Positions 8,785-16,307 of a stretch of DNA of 54,958 nt are shown here, one piece after another. This stretch comes from SZUA-545 sp050297855. Lineage in GTDB: Bacteria; Campylobacterota; Campylobacteria; Campylobacterales; SZUA-545. Positions within the stretch are counted from its first letter, which is position 1. Each line of letters starts with the position of its first letter. The notes beneath the pieces were generated by a model. It was not told the origin of the DNA. It saw nothing but the letters and a program-made list of their open reading frames with translations, and made no database searches. A program made the translations under genes and the position numbers. The stretch lies in the NCBI GenBank assembly GCA_050297855.1, contig JBNKTC010000015.1, positions 1 to 54,958 on the forward strand, in the 5' to 3' direction.

Positions 8785-9647
8785 GCTTCGACCGTCTCCG
8801 TTTTATCCCGGATGAGCGCCTGGAACTCCTCCAGCCCCCGGATCGTTTCAAAATCTTTCTCGTCCTGAATGTCATCAAGGTAGTGTTCGTTCAGTTCCAG
8901 CGCCCTCTGCAGGTCGGCGATGGCGTTGTCATGGTAGCCCAGGACGGCATAGGCACACGCCCGTTGGTAGTAGGCGTTGGGATAGTCCGGGTCGACCTGT
9001 ATCGCTTCGTTGGAGAGGTTCAGGGCCCAGTTTGATTCGCCCAGTTCCAGGGCGGCATCGGCTTTGTAGGAGATCACCTCGGCATCCCTCTCCCGTATCT
9101 CGAGCATCTTGTCGTAGATCTCGATACGGCTTTGGGGGTTGGACTCCAGCCCCGCCCGCATCCAGAGCGAGTGGATGGTGTTGGTCCGGGCGATATCCTC
9201 CTGGTTTTTGAGGACCTGGCGCGAGCGCTCGGCCATGTTTTTTTCCAGTTCGGCCAGCCGCTCTTCGTTCTGGCGGATGACGTCGGAGACCTGGTCGTTG
9301 ATGCTCTCTTTGAGTTTTTCGCGCATGTCCCGCAGCGACGACCACCCCAGGAGCACCAGCACCGAACTGGCCGCGGCAATGATATAGAACATATTGTTGA
9401 TCGTGGAGGTGGCGTAGTTGATGACGCTGTCGGTGACTTTGAGCTCTTTTTGCGCCAGCTTTTCGTGCATCTGGGCGCGCAGCCGGTCCACCTCGATACG
9501 CGTATCCTTGACAGTGTCAAGAAGGTAGCGTTCGGTAAAAGGGGTGTAGAGCGGCTTATCCAGGGCATCTATCCGTTTTTGCATTTCGGCCTGGCCGGCG
9601 GCCGAAAGGAATAGCGAGAGAGATAGTAGCCAAAATATTAATCTCAT
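8781..9647 (-). CDS. Exported/membrane TPR-repeat protein
   Basis: 288 residues: signal sequence or anchor at 1-20 (IFWLLSLSLFLSAAGQA), a membrane segment near 85-105 (MFYIIAAASSVLVLLGW), a charged coiled coil (about 106-155), then TPR-like helical repeats to about 265 (ALELGESNWALNLSNEAI, AYYQRACAYAVLGYHDNAI). RBS AAGGAG lies just before the ATG. The topology suggests a short periplasmic part and a cytoplasmic TPR scaffold for protein-protein contacts. An inverted repeat TTACCC-TGA-GGGTAA (9665-9679) lies just upstream of its ribosome site and might be an operator. Specific function unknown. Confidence 0.75.
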   Translation of the reverse strand: MRLIFWLLSLSLFLSAAGQAEMQKRIDALDKPLYTPFTERYLLDTVKDTRIEVDRLRAQMHEKLAQKELKVTDSVINYATSTINNMFYIIAAASSVLVLLGWSSLRDMREKLKESINDQVSDVIRQNEERLAELEKNMAERSRQVLKNQEDIARTNTIHSLWMRAGLESNPQSRIEIYDKMLEIRERDAEVISYKADAALELGESNWALNLSNEAIQVDPDYPNAYYQRACAYAVLGYHDNAIADLQRALELNEHYLDDIQDEKDFETIRGLEEFQALIRDKTETVEA

Positions 9648-9848
9648 TGGTGCTCCTTATCACTTTACCCTGAGGGTAACATATTCGGGTAAAAGCAAGG
9701 TTAGGGGCGGTGCGGCGAGCCGAAAAAGTCACTTTCCGGCCGGGTTTTCGGGAGCTTTTCCCCCATGGATTTTAAAACCGCGCTAAGTGTCGGGTCTGTA
9801 GAATGGATCACACTTTCGTAAAAAATCATATCAAGCTAGGAAAAAGCA

Positions 9849-10280
9849 GTGAGAACTTCGGGTTATGAAACGTTATTCAACGAGCTGATTTTCGGCAGCA
9901 AGCTGACCGCTGACGGCGGCAGATCTTTTGTGGAGTTTGATCCATCGTACAAAAACCCCTTCCGGCACATTATCGGAGGGGAGAAGAACGTGCCGATGGA
10001 CGAGTTGTGGTCCAATACCGAGTGGGAACACTATATCGATGCAGAGAGACCCCTGGTGTTCAGGGAGTGGCTGGAGAAGCAGGGGGTTTTGGAGAGCTTT
10101 TTAAAACAGGGGCAGCCGGAGAGAACCAAAGATACTGCCCCGGGACTCTGGCTGGGATATTCCAACTCCAAAATATTTTCATGGATCGATACCGAAGAGG
10201 GCTTTGGTTTCTGGGACAGGGTGAACAACAAGTGGCAGGTCGCGATCAACCACCACGCGGTTATCGAGAGCGGTTTTTAG
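9849..10280 (+). CDS. Hypothetical protein, 143 aa
   Basis: Starts at GTG 9849 with AGG (9838-9840) eight bases upstream; there is no in-frame ATG near the start. The product is soluble and rich in aromatic residues (several Trp and Phe), without signal peptide or recognised motif. It lies alone between a minus-strand TPR gene and a diguanylate cyclase. The length of the open frame and codon use like the flanks argue for a real gene; no function is proposed. Confidence 0.6.
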   Translation: MRTSGYETLFNELIFGSKLTADGGRSFVEFDPSYKNPFRHIIGGEKNVPMDELWSNTEWEHYIDAERPLVFREWLEKQGVLESFLKQGQPERTKDTAPGLWLGYSNSKIFSWIDTEEGFGFWDRVNNKWQVAINHHAVIESGF

Positions 10281-10420
10281 GATCATCGCGGGAAAAACGC
10301 CCTCACTTTTTTTCTTTTGTTACCGATCCCGGTCGATGCCGAGACGGTAACACCATCCGCAGTGCCACTTATACGCCATGATAATCTGATACAATGAAAG
10401 AAAAATATTAGAAGTGCATC

Positions 10421-11566
10421 ATGTTAAAACGATCCAATGCTTACCTTCTTTTGCTGCCCCTGCTGCCGTTGTTTGCAGCACTCTTTATACTGGTGAATGT
10501 CCAGCTCGAATGGGAAAACACATTCAGAAACTACCTTCCCATACAGAGACAGGTGATCAAAGTGCGCAACGATATTTCAGAAGCACACCTGTGGCTTGAA
10601 GAGGCGATCGCGGGGGATTCCAATATCGATATGGAAAAACAGGTCTTTATCCCCTTTAGACAAGAGGGGTTCAAAGACTTCCTGCTGGTGCAAAGGGATA
10701 AGGATATCTTTGAGAAAGAAACCCTCCTGATTGAAAAGATGACCCATATCGAGAAGGGCGTCGACCGGTTGTACCGGGTCGTCCTCAAACGCTGGAGTGA
10801 TGCAAAAAAATATGCGATCGGGAGCTTCGAAGATGAAAAGTTCGACGTGGAGTTCAACCGGGTTCTGGGCCTGATCGATGCAACGCTCGCGATGACGCAG
10901 AACGTCCTCAAAAAGAAGGAGAAGGAACAGAATTTTGTTTTTATGTGGTCGGTCATCAGCCTGGGTGCATTTGAAATCATCATTATGTATATCCTTGTCA
11001 AGCTGATCCGGGGAAAAGAAAAACTGGAACAAGAGCTGGTCGCACAGAAAGAGCTGATGGAGTACAAAGCACACCATGATGCGCTGACCGGTCTGCAAAA
11101 CCGCCTGGAGCTCGAAGAGTCCCTTAAAGAACTCGAGACCCATTACACACGCTACAGACGCCCCTATGCGATCATCATGATCGACATCGATCACTTCAAA
11201 AACATCAACGATACCCACGGGCACCCCGTCGGTGACGAAATACTCAAATCCTTTGCAAAAGTCCTTTCCGAACATACACGGGCGGCCGATATCGTCGGGC
11301 GGTGGGGCGGCGAGGAGTTTATGATCATCTGCAAAGAGACCGATATCCGGGGGGCCCATAAACTTGCCGAAACGATCCGCACGATCATCGAGACCTACGA
11401 CTTTAATATCTCCGGCCGGGTCACGGCAAGCTTCGGCGTATCCGAAGCAAAAGACGAGATGCCGATCAGCGTGATCGTCAAAGAGGCCGATGACGCACTC
11501 TACCTCTCAAAAAACAACGGCAGGAACCAAACGACACGGTATGATCCTTCAGCGGGATCGCACTAA
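10421..11566 (+). CDS. Membrane-bound diguanylate cyclase (GGDEF)
   Basis: 381 residues. Two membrane segments (about 5-25 and 168-192) bracket a helical periplasmic sensor domain of about 140 residues. The cytoplasmic C-terminal domain holds the active-site motif GGEEF (296-300) and, five residues before it, the inhibitory I-site R287-x-x-D290. It should make cyclic di-GMP from two GTP and be product-inhibited. The type of sensor domain is not recognised. Translation starts at ATG 10421. No EAL domain or other c-di-GMP gene occurs in the window. Confidence 0.93.
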   Translation: MLKRSNAYLLLLPLLPLFAALFILVNVQLEWENTFRNYLPIQRQVIKVRNDISEAHLWLEEAIAGDSNIDMEKQVFIPFRQEGFKDFLLVQRDKDIFEKETLLIEKMTHIEKGVDRLYRVVLKRWSDAKKYAIGSFEDEKFDVEFNRVLGLIDATLAMTQNVLKKKEKEQNFVFMWSVISLGAFEIIIMYILVKLIRGKEKLEQELVAQKELMEYKAHHDALTGLQNRLELEESLKELETHYTRYRRPYAIIMIDIDHFKNINDTHGHPVGDEILKSFAKVLSEHTRAADIVGRWGGEEFMIICKETDIRGAHKLAETIRTIIETYDFNISGRVTASFGVSEAKDEMPISVIVKEADDALYLSKNNGRNQTTRYDPSAGSH

Positions 11567-11593
11567 ACTGTAGAAGCATTAAAAGGAGAGACC

Positions 11594-11929
11594 ATGAAAC
11601 TGACTATCACTATTCCGCTCAGCCTGATGATCTTTACCGCGCCCCTCGCGGCAGACGCCCTGACCAACTGGCAGAAACTCTGCTACTCCTGCCACAAAGA
11701 GATAGCCATGGGCGCCAAGCTCCAGACCTACAAAGGGTGGGAGACGATGTTTGCCAACAAGGCCGAAAAGCTCCGCGCCCGCCATGCGAACACCCCCGAT
11801 GCGCTCGAACGCCTTGATACCAGCTACTTCAAACGCTACCAGCGGACACTGGGGAACTTCCTCAAAGAGCACGGCTCCGACCAGGGCGGCTTGATGCGGA
11901 CCTGCGACGGGGCAGCGACCAAGTGCTAA
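11594..11929 (+). CDS. Small periplasmic c-type cytochrome
   Basis: 111 residues with a signal peptide (1-20, cleaved near LAA-DAL) and one haem-c motif CYSCH (30-34). Two further cysteines lie near the C-terminus (TCDGAATKC). Expected to carry a single haem in the periplasm. RBS AAGGAG precedes the ATG. Its last bases overlap the GTG start of a thioredoxin gene by 7 bases, so the two are translationally coupled; this may point to redox maintenance, but the cytochrome is periplasmic and the thioredoxin has no export signal. The distal axial ligand is not obvious. Confidence 0.8.
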   Translation: MKLTITIPLSLMIFTAPLAADALTNWQKLCYSCHKEIAMGAKLQTYKGWETMFANKAEKLRARHANTPDALERLDTSYFKRYQRTLGNFLKEHGSDQGGLMRTCDGAATKC

Positions 11930-12282
11930 AAGAGCTGACCGATACCAACTATGTCGATTTTATCGAAAGCACGGACGACATCGTCCTGATCGACTTCTAC
12001 TCGCCCATGTGCGGCCCCTGCCAGGAGCTGATGCCCCACATGGAAGCGATGGCAACCCACTACGCCGACAAACCCGTCACGATCGCCCGCGTGGACGTCA
12101 CGCGTAATCCGAAACTTGCCCAGAAATACATGGTGAGCAGCGTGCCTTTGGTCTGCCTTGTGGACCGGGAGAAGAAGATCGTGTTTGCCGAGATGGGGGC
12201 GCGGGACAGGGGTACTTATGTTTCACAGATCGAGAAGTTGATTGCACCGAAGAAGTCTTTTTTTGAACGGGTTTTTGGGTAG
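11923..12282 (+). CDS. Thioredoxin-family protein (MCGPC)
   Basis: 119 residues with a complete thioredoxin fold: FYSPMCGPC (C30, C33), the cis-proline in SSVPLV, and the final helix. The conserved Trp before the first Cys is replaced by Met. There is no signal peptide, so the protein is predicted to be cytoplasmic. It starts at GTG 11923 inside the end of the upstream cytochrome gene (7-base overlap). It should reduce disulfides, but the WCGPC to MCGPC change could shift its redox partner or potential. Confidence 0.88.
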   Translation: MLKELTDTNYVDFIESTDDIVLIDFYSPMCGPCQELMPHMEAMATHYADKPVTIARVDVTRNPKLAQKYMVSSVPLVCLVDREKKIVFAEMGARDRGTYVSQIEKLIAPKKSFFERVFG

Positions 12283-12301
12283 GGTAGGCATACGCTTACC
12301 C
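12282..12301 (+). terminator. Terminator after the thioredoxin gene
   Basis: GGGTAGGC-ATAC-GCTTACCC forms an 8-pair stem (one G-U), starting at the last base of the stop codon and followed by TTGGTTCTT. It marks the right end of the normal-composition region before the AT-rich islet. Confidence 0.6.
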
Positions 12302-12308
12302 TTGGTTC

Positions 12309-12404
12309 TTATCCTTTAGGCGGACAGTTTCCTCTGCCACCACCTGATGGGTTTCCTGTTGTACTCGGTCCGTTTGGCGGTACACATCCTCCGGTTTTTC
12401 CCAT
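12309..12404 (-). CDS. 31-residue Gly/Pro-rich mini-protein
   Basis: Reading the minus strand, an ATG at 12404 follows a strong AGGAGGA (12416-12410, 5-base spacing) and opens a 31-codon frame ending TAA at 12309. The product begins MGKTGGCVPPNGPS and ends GRGNCPPKG: two cysteines, many Gly and Pro, no hydrophobic core. The ribosome site is among the best in the region. Such a composition fits an unstructured or metal-binding mini-protein. No family is recognised; expression is unproven. Confidence 0.45.
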   Translation of the reverse strand: MGKTGGCVPPNGPSTTGNPSGGGRGNCPPKG

Positions 12405-12545
12405 AGAGTCCTCCTTCTTTTTATTTGGCCGGCCGACCTGTTGTTATTATCGTATAAATTTAACTTTGAGTGAATGAATATGATGAAATAATAAGATGAA
12501 TTTTATTTTTGTAACCCCATTCATCTTTTTTTGAAGGTTGTTGCT

Positions 12546-12773
12546 ATGCAAAAACTCCATGTAAGACTCAAACATATCATGATTACTCAGATGAAAATGA
12601 AGCAAAAAGATATTGCCAAAGCACTTTCAAAAGATCCAACTTTGGTTTCAAAACATTTAAAAGGTGAGGTTCCCATCACTGCAGATGATCTAGAGATATA
12701 TGCTGACTTATTATCTACGACTCCACGAGAGCTTTTGGAAGGGACTTTTGAGTGGCAAGATTCACAATACTAG
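12546..12773 (+). CDS. Small Xre-like helix-turn-helix protein
   Basis: ATG 12546 has GAAGG (12533-12537) eight bases upstream; a TTG at 12531 would overlap that site and is less likely. The 75-residue product has an HTH of the Xre/Cro type: MKQKDIAKALSKDPTLVSKHL, then DDLEIYADLLSTTPREL. DNA composition is clearly more AT-rich than the flanks. The frame stops at TAG 12771-12773 but stays open beyond it to 12974, so the protein may be the N-terminal part of a longer one (see next entry). Likely a regulator of its own short operon. Confidence 0.7.
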   Translation: MQKLHVRLKHIMITQMKMKQKDIAKALSKDPTLVSKHLKGEVPITADDLEIYADLLSTTPRELLEGTFEWQDSQY

Positions 12774-12815
12774 GAATTTACGAAATACATACCTCGAAAT
12801 GAGAGCCTTGAAAAG

Positions 12816-12974
12816 ATGAGGAACAAAGAAGCCGTGGAAGTAGCGGAAGAGAAAAAATCTTTCAAGTTTAATGATCCATTCCTCAAGGGAATTTTCGTTG
12901 GTACTACAGTAGCTAGTCTAGCTGGTTTGGCAGTTAATATTTTTGCGAATAAACATTCAAATAAAAAAAGCTAA
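12816..12974 (+). CDS. Small single-membrane-segment protein, in frame with the HTH gene
   Basis: From ATG 12816 a 52-residue product has a charged N-terminus (VEVAEEKKSFK) and one membrane segment (GIFVGTTVASLAGLAVNIF) ending in a Lys-rich tail. No convincing ribosome site precedes the ATG. The same frame is open back to 12774, directly after the TAG of the HTH gene, and reads sensibly across the gap (EFTKYIPRNESLEKM). It is therefore either a separate poorly initiated gene, the C-terminal half of a nonsense-split HTH-membrane protein, or a readthrough extension. All three are possible. Confidence 0.45.
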   Translation: MRNKEAVEVAEEKKSFKFNDPFLKGIFVGTTVASLAGLAVNIFANKHSNKKS

Positions 12975-13024
12975 CAATGTAAGAGTATTTGATCAGAAGA
13001 GGTTTAAACACTCAAGGAGTAGTA

Positions 13025-13828
13025 ATGGACAAGATTGAAAAATATGAAGAAAGAATAGTCTGCTTTATCGATATTCTTGGTTTTAAAAAGATTATTGATG
13101 AAAGTAAAGAGAGAAAGCTTGATAAACTAAAAAGCATTTACAAAATATATTCTGAATTCCGTGAAGAGAATTCATTGGCAGAAAAGGTCTTTGCCCGAAT
13201 TTTTACTACACAGTTTTCTGATAGTATGGTCTTTTCTATGCCACTCACACATCAGGATGGTGCATTCACTTTTATTACTCGTCTTCGTTTCTTATTAATA
13301 AGATTTGCTGCAGAAGGCATTTTGTGTAGAGGTGGAATTGCATTTGGAGATCTTTATCATGATGAAGAGATAGTATTTGGGCCAGCTCTTAATGAGGCGT
13401 ATACACTGGAAAGTGAAATCGCAAAATATCCAAGAGTAGTTGTTGGTCCAGATATCATAAGAATTGCAAAGACTTTTAAAGGGCCGCAAAATGATGAAGT
13501 CGATGTGACACACGCTTTTACAAAAATTTTAGGCTACGATACTGACGGATTCTATTATGTAGAGTATCTAGATATTTATGAAGATATTGACGATCACGCA
13601 CAGTATTTATCATATATGGATAATTTACAAGAGAGAATACAACAGTTCTCCCAGCATTCAGACATAACAATATCTTCAAAGTACAATTGGTTAGGAATAA
13701 AATATAATGAGTGTGTCATGAAACTTATTCAGAAAAAAATTTTTACGGGGATGAGTTTAGTTAATATACCAAGTTTAATCATTAAAGGCGTCAATGATAC
13801 ATGGCCGCGTAATAAAAAAACTAATTAA
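13025..13828 (+). CDS. Class III nucleotide-cyclase-fold protein, putative
   Basis: 267 residues from ATG 13025, which has AAGGAG (13014-13019) five bases upstream; the longer TTG frame from 12989 is less likely. Motifs resemble the cyclase homology domain: CFIDILGF near the N-terminus (first metal Asp position), FSDSMVFS (second Asp position), RGGIAFGDLYHD, then GPALNEAYTLE, matching the G-x-x-x-N-x-A-x-R region except that the Arg position is Leu. Cytoplasmic, AT-rich coding. It follows a small HTH/membrane ORF pair and sits beside ssrA. Cyclases of this class occur in Pycsar phage defence; whether this one is catalytic is uncertain. Confidence 0.55.
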   Translation: MDKIEKYEERIVCFIDILGFKKIIDESKERKLDKLKSIYKIYSEFREENSLAEKVFARIFTTQFSDSMVFSMPLTHQDGAFTFITRLRFLLIRFAAEGILCRGGIAFGDLYHDEEIVFGPALNEAYTLESEIAKYPRVVVGPDIIRIAKTFKGPQNDEVDVTHAFTKILGYDTDGFYYVEYLDIYEDIDDHAQYLSYMDNLQERIQQFSQHSDITISSKYNWLGIKYNECVMKLIQKKIFTGMSLVNIPSLIIKGVNDTWPRNKKTN

Positions 13829-13858
13829 TTCAAGTCGGCGCAAGCGCCAGTGAAACAA

Positions 13859-13875
13859 AATTTTCGAAGAAAATT
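13859..13875 (-). terminator. ssrA terminator
   Basis: On the minus strand AATTTTC-TTC-GAAAATT is a perfect 7-pair stem followed by TTGTTTC, four bases past the CCA end of the tmRNA. A second hairpin GGCGC-AA-GCGCC (13837-13848) lies just beyond, next to the stop codon of the convergent gene. Confidence 0.6.
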
Positions 13876-13878
13876 GTA

Positions 13879-14255
13879 TGGTGGAGCTGAGGGGAATCGA
13901 ACCCCTGTCCAAAGAAACACTACTACGAATCGTCTACATGCTTAGTACCCGTTGATTGATACAAAAACGCGAGGTCCAGCGGGTCAAACCCTCTGCGTTC
14001 AGGAATCCCAAAATCTTACCGCGCTCCCGGGATCAGGAAAGCGAAGCCAGTCATCAGTTGATTATGCCGCCAAAGTCTCCCGAGATGACGTTAGGAGCAG
14101 CGACACGTCCGGGTTTGTTAAAACTTACGCTGCTGCGTAAGCTGGACGGTAATCTGTGTTGTTTGCGTTTATATTTATGTGAGCAGGATTACGGAGTACT
14201 CAGTCCGGCATGCAACCCGCAGCTATGCTAAATTGTCGAAGCCCTGGTCAGCCCC
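13879..14255 (-). ncRNA. ssrA: Transfer-messenger RNA (tmRNA)
   Basis: The minus strand begins GGGGCTGACCAGGGCTTCGA and ends GTTCGATTCCCCTCAGCTCC followed by ACCA; the ends pair as the tRNA-like acceptor and the GGTTCGATTCC T-arm is intact. The tag reading frame runs from GCA at 14166 to TAA at 14125 and encodes ANNTDYRPAYAAA, a typical proteobacterial proteolysis tag. Length 377 bases, one piece. It rescues stalled ribosomes with SmpB. Open frames seen across it on the plus strand are spurious. An AT-rich islet adjoins its 3' end, a common integration site. Confidence 0.97.
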
Positions 14256-14281
14256 GTTAGCCAGGTTGTTGGCATGTGAGA

Positions 14282-14295
14282 AACCCCGCCGGGTT
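14282..14295 (-). terminator. Weak terminator after trpA
   Basis: AACCC-GGCG-GGGTT on the minus strand, overlapping the trpA stop codon and followed by TCTC. It is short and has a poor T run, so it may only attenuate readthrough into ssrA. Confidence 0.35.
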
Positions 14296-15034
14296 ACTCG
14301 TTAATCAGGGATTTGATCTCCCCTGCCAATGTCGCAATTTTACCTATCTTTTCGCTTGTAGTCAAGGTGTCGTCGACCAGGATCTTGATAAAGGCACTCC
14401 CGACGATGACGCCGTCGGCGTGCTGGGCCTTCTCCTTGGCCGTGTTGCGGTCGACGCCGAATCCGACATAGAGCGGTGTGGAGGAGACCTTCTTGATCTC
14501 GGCGGCGATGGCGGCGAGGTCTTCGCTCTTGCCCGCTCCGGTGATCCCGGCGTAGGCGACGAGGTAGATGAACTTCTCGGCATCCTTGATGATCTTGGCG
14601 ATCCGCTCGGGGGTGTCGGTGGGCGCGACAAAGTCGATGATGCTGATGCCGTGTTCTTTAAAGAGCGGCTTGTACGGCAGCGCCTCTTCGTAGGGGAGGT
14701 CGGGGATGATGAGGCCCTTGAGGCCCACTTCCTCACCTCTTTTGGCAACCCTTTCGATCCCCTTGTGGTAGAAGGGGTTGAAATACCCCATCCAGAGGGT
14801 ATCCACCGACCCGCTGATCCCTTTGGTGATGTCGTAGATGCGGTCGAAGCGGAAGCCCCGCTCCAGGGCGATCATGGCGGCCTTTTCGATCACGGGGCCG
14901 TCGGCGACGGGGTCGGAGAAGGGGACGCCCAGCTCGATGCTGTCCATCCCTTTGTCGGCCATGGCGAGGATGAGGTCCTGGGTGGCGGCATCTTCCAGTA
15001 CGCCGGCGGTGATGTATCCTACTAGTTTTTTCAC
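14294..15034 (-). CDS. trpA: Tryptophan synthase alpha subunit
   Basis: 246 residues, a complete TIM barrel. The catalytic pair is visible as E34 in SIELGVPFSDP and D45 in PVADGPVI; later strands include GLIIPDLPYEE, the flexible loop YAGITGAGK and GFGVDRN, and VIVGSAF closes the phosphate site. It cleaves indole-3-glycerol phosphate to indole and glyceraldehyde phosphate and passes indole to TrpB. No other trp gene is in the window, so trpA is detached from a trp operon. Its ATG overlaps the stop of the HPt gene (ATGA), implying coupled translation with a signalling protein. Confidence 0.97.
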   Translation of the reverse strand: MKKLVGYITAGVLEDAATQDLILAMADKGMDSIELGVPFSDPVADGPVIEKAAMIALERGFRFDRIYDITKGISGSVDTLWMGYFNPFYHKGIERVAKRGEEVGLKGLIIPDLPYEEALPYKPLFKEHGISIIDFVAPTDTPERIAKIIKDAEKFIYLVAYAGITGAGKSEDLAAIAAEIKKVSSTPLYVGFGVDRNTAKEKAQHADGVIVGSAFIKILVDDTLTTSEKIGKIATLAGEIKSLINE

Positions 15035-15441
15035 GGTGTCTCTATCTCCTGTGGAATGTCAAATATTTCGATGCGGATCTTGCGAAACTCCTCCGCATCC
15101 TGAGTCAGGTCGTCGTACCAGTCGTTCAGCTGGTCGCTGATGAGGTAAAACCAGTCGATGGTCGCGGGGGCGAACTTCGCCTCCCGGTGCCGGACATGCT
15201 CGAGGTTGTCCTCGATAAAGGCGGCAAAGCGCTGGAGGTGGACCAGCTGCAAAAAACCGGCGGCCGATTTGAGGTTGTGGGCGATGCGGAAGATCTCCTC
15301 GATGCTCTCGGGGATATCCTTGCCGCTGTCCAGGTCCCGGATGATCGGTTCCATCGCGCCGCACATGATCTCGAAGTGGTCGATAAACTCGTCGACGATG
15401 TCGTAATCGAACCCGCCTTCCAGCTCCTTAAGCAGTCCCAT
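15031..15441 (-). CDS. HPt (histidine phosphotransfer) domain protein
   Basis: 136 residues. A four-helix HPt core holds the phosphorylatable H55 in IFRIAHNLKSAAGFL, followed by the supporting helix LQRFAAFIEDNLEHV. There are no other domains, so it should shuttle phosphoryl groups between response regulators or act as a small kinase partner in the cytoplasm. RBS GAGAG precedes the ATG. It overlaps trpA by four bases. No hybrid kinase or receiver partner is adjacent; the partner must be elsewhere. Confidence 0.85.
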   Translation of the reverse strand: MGLLKELEGGFDYDIVDEFIDHFEIMCGAMEPIIRDLDSGKDIPESIEEIFRIAHNLKSAAGFLQLVHLQRFAAFIEDNLEHVRHREAKFAPATIDWFYLISDQLNDWYDDLTQDAEEFRKIRIEIFDIPQEIETP

Positions 15442-15521
15442 ACCATCTCTCTTTTACCCTCGGGTCTTTCCATTTTACCATTAATACGATAAAATCGGAC
15501 AATTTTTATCAAGGATTACCT

Positions 15522-16307
15522 ATGGCCAAGCTAAGTGTTAAAGCCATTCAGAAGACCAAAAACGTCAGCAAACTGACGATGATAACAGCCTATGACTATC
15601 TTTTTGCAAAACTTTTTAACGAGACCGCCGACATCATCCTGGTGGGCGACAGCCTCAACATGAGCTTCGGCGGCCGGAAGGACACCCTGGACGCCTCACT
15701 GGACGTGATGCTCTACCACACCAATGCCGTCTGCAAAGGGGCGCCCGATACCTTTGTCGTCTGTGATATGCCCTTTGGGACCTACGTGGACGAGGGGACG
15801 GCACTGGAGAGTGCCATCCGGGTCTACCGGGAGACGCCCGCCGATGCGGTGAAGATCGAAGGGGGCGCATCCAAAGCTCCTGTCATCAAGACCCTCACCG
15901 ATAACGGGATCGCCGTCGTCGGCCATATCGGGCTGCTGCCGCAGTTTTTTAGAAGCGAAGGATACGCGGTCAAGGGGAGAGCCGAAGGCGATCTCGACCG
16001 TCTTATCGCCGATGCCAAGGCCGTGGAAGCAGCGGGGGCGTTTGCCATTGTCATCGAAGGGGTCAAGGCCGACGTGGCCAAGAAGATCACCGAAGCGGTC
16101 AGCATCCCCACCATCGGGATCGGTGCCGGGAAGGACACGGACGGGCAGGTGCTCGTCTGGTCCGATATGCTCGGATTCTTCGAGGACTTCAAGCCGAAGT
16201 TCGTACGTCAGTACCTCGACGGTGCCAAGCTGGTCAAAGAGGCAGTCAAACAGTACGATGCCGATGTAAAATCGGGAGAGTTCCCGAACGAAAACGAGAG
16301 CTATTAA
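15522..16307 (+). CDS. panB: 3-methyl-2-oxobutanoate hydroxymethyltransferase
   Basis: 261 residues matching PanB along its full length: MITAYDYLFAKLF, VGDSLNMSFGG (metal-binding Asp), VVCDMPFGTY, AVKIEGG, VVGHIGLLPQ, FAIVIEGV and IPTIGIGAGKDTDGQVLVW. It transfers a hydroxymethyl group from methylene-tetrahydrofolate to ketoisovalerate, the first committed step of pantothenate synthesis. RBS AAGGA lies before ATG 15522. It is transcribed alone on the plus strand, divergent from the HPt gene, and its last four bases overlap the end of the convergent YraN-family gene. Confidence 0.97.
   Translation: MAKLSVKAIQKTKNVSKLTMITAYDYLFAKLFNETADIILVGDSLNMSFGGRKDTLDASLDVMLYHTNAVCKGAPDTFVVCDMPFGTYVDEGTALESAIRVYRETPADAVKIEGGASKAPVIKTLTDNGIAVVGHIGLLPQFFRSEGYAVKGRAEGDLDRLIADAKAVEAAGAFAIVIEGVKADVAKKITEAVSIPTIGIGAGKDTDGQVLVWSDMLGFFEDFKPKFVRQYLDGAKLVKEAVKQYDADVKSGEFPNENESY

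Noticed and set aside
12302..13878. Integrated element with attachment repeats at ssrA
   Set aside because: I looked for a second copy of the ssrA 3' end near 12.3-12.5 kb and for an integrase; neither was seen, so only an AT-rich islet is claimed.
14125..14166. Unusual ssrA tag
   Set aside because: ANNTDYRPAYAAA differs from the Campylobacter form but has the standard AANN start and hydrophobic Ala end, so it is ordinary.
13952..14231. Plus-strand open frames across 13.95-14.23 kb
   Set aside because: They lie inside the ssrA gene on the opposite strand, have no ribosome sites, and the RNA identity is certain from the ends and tag frame.
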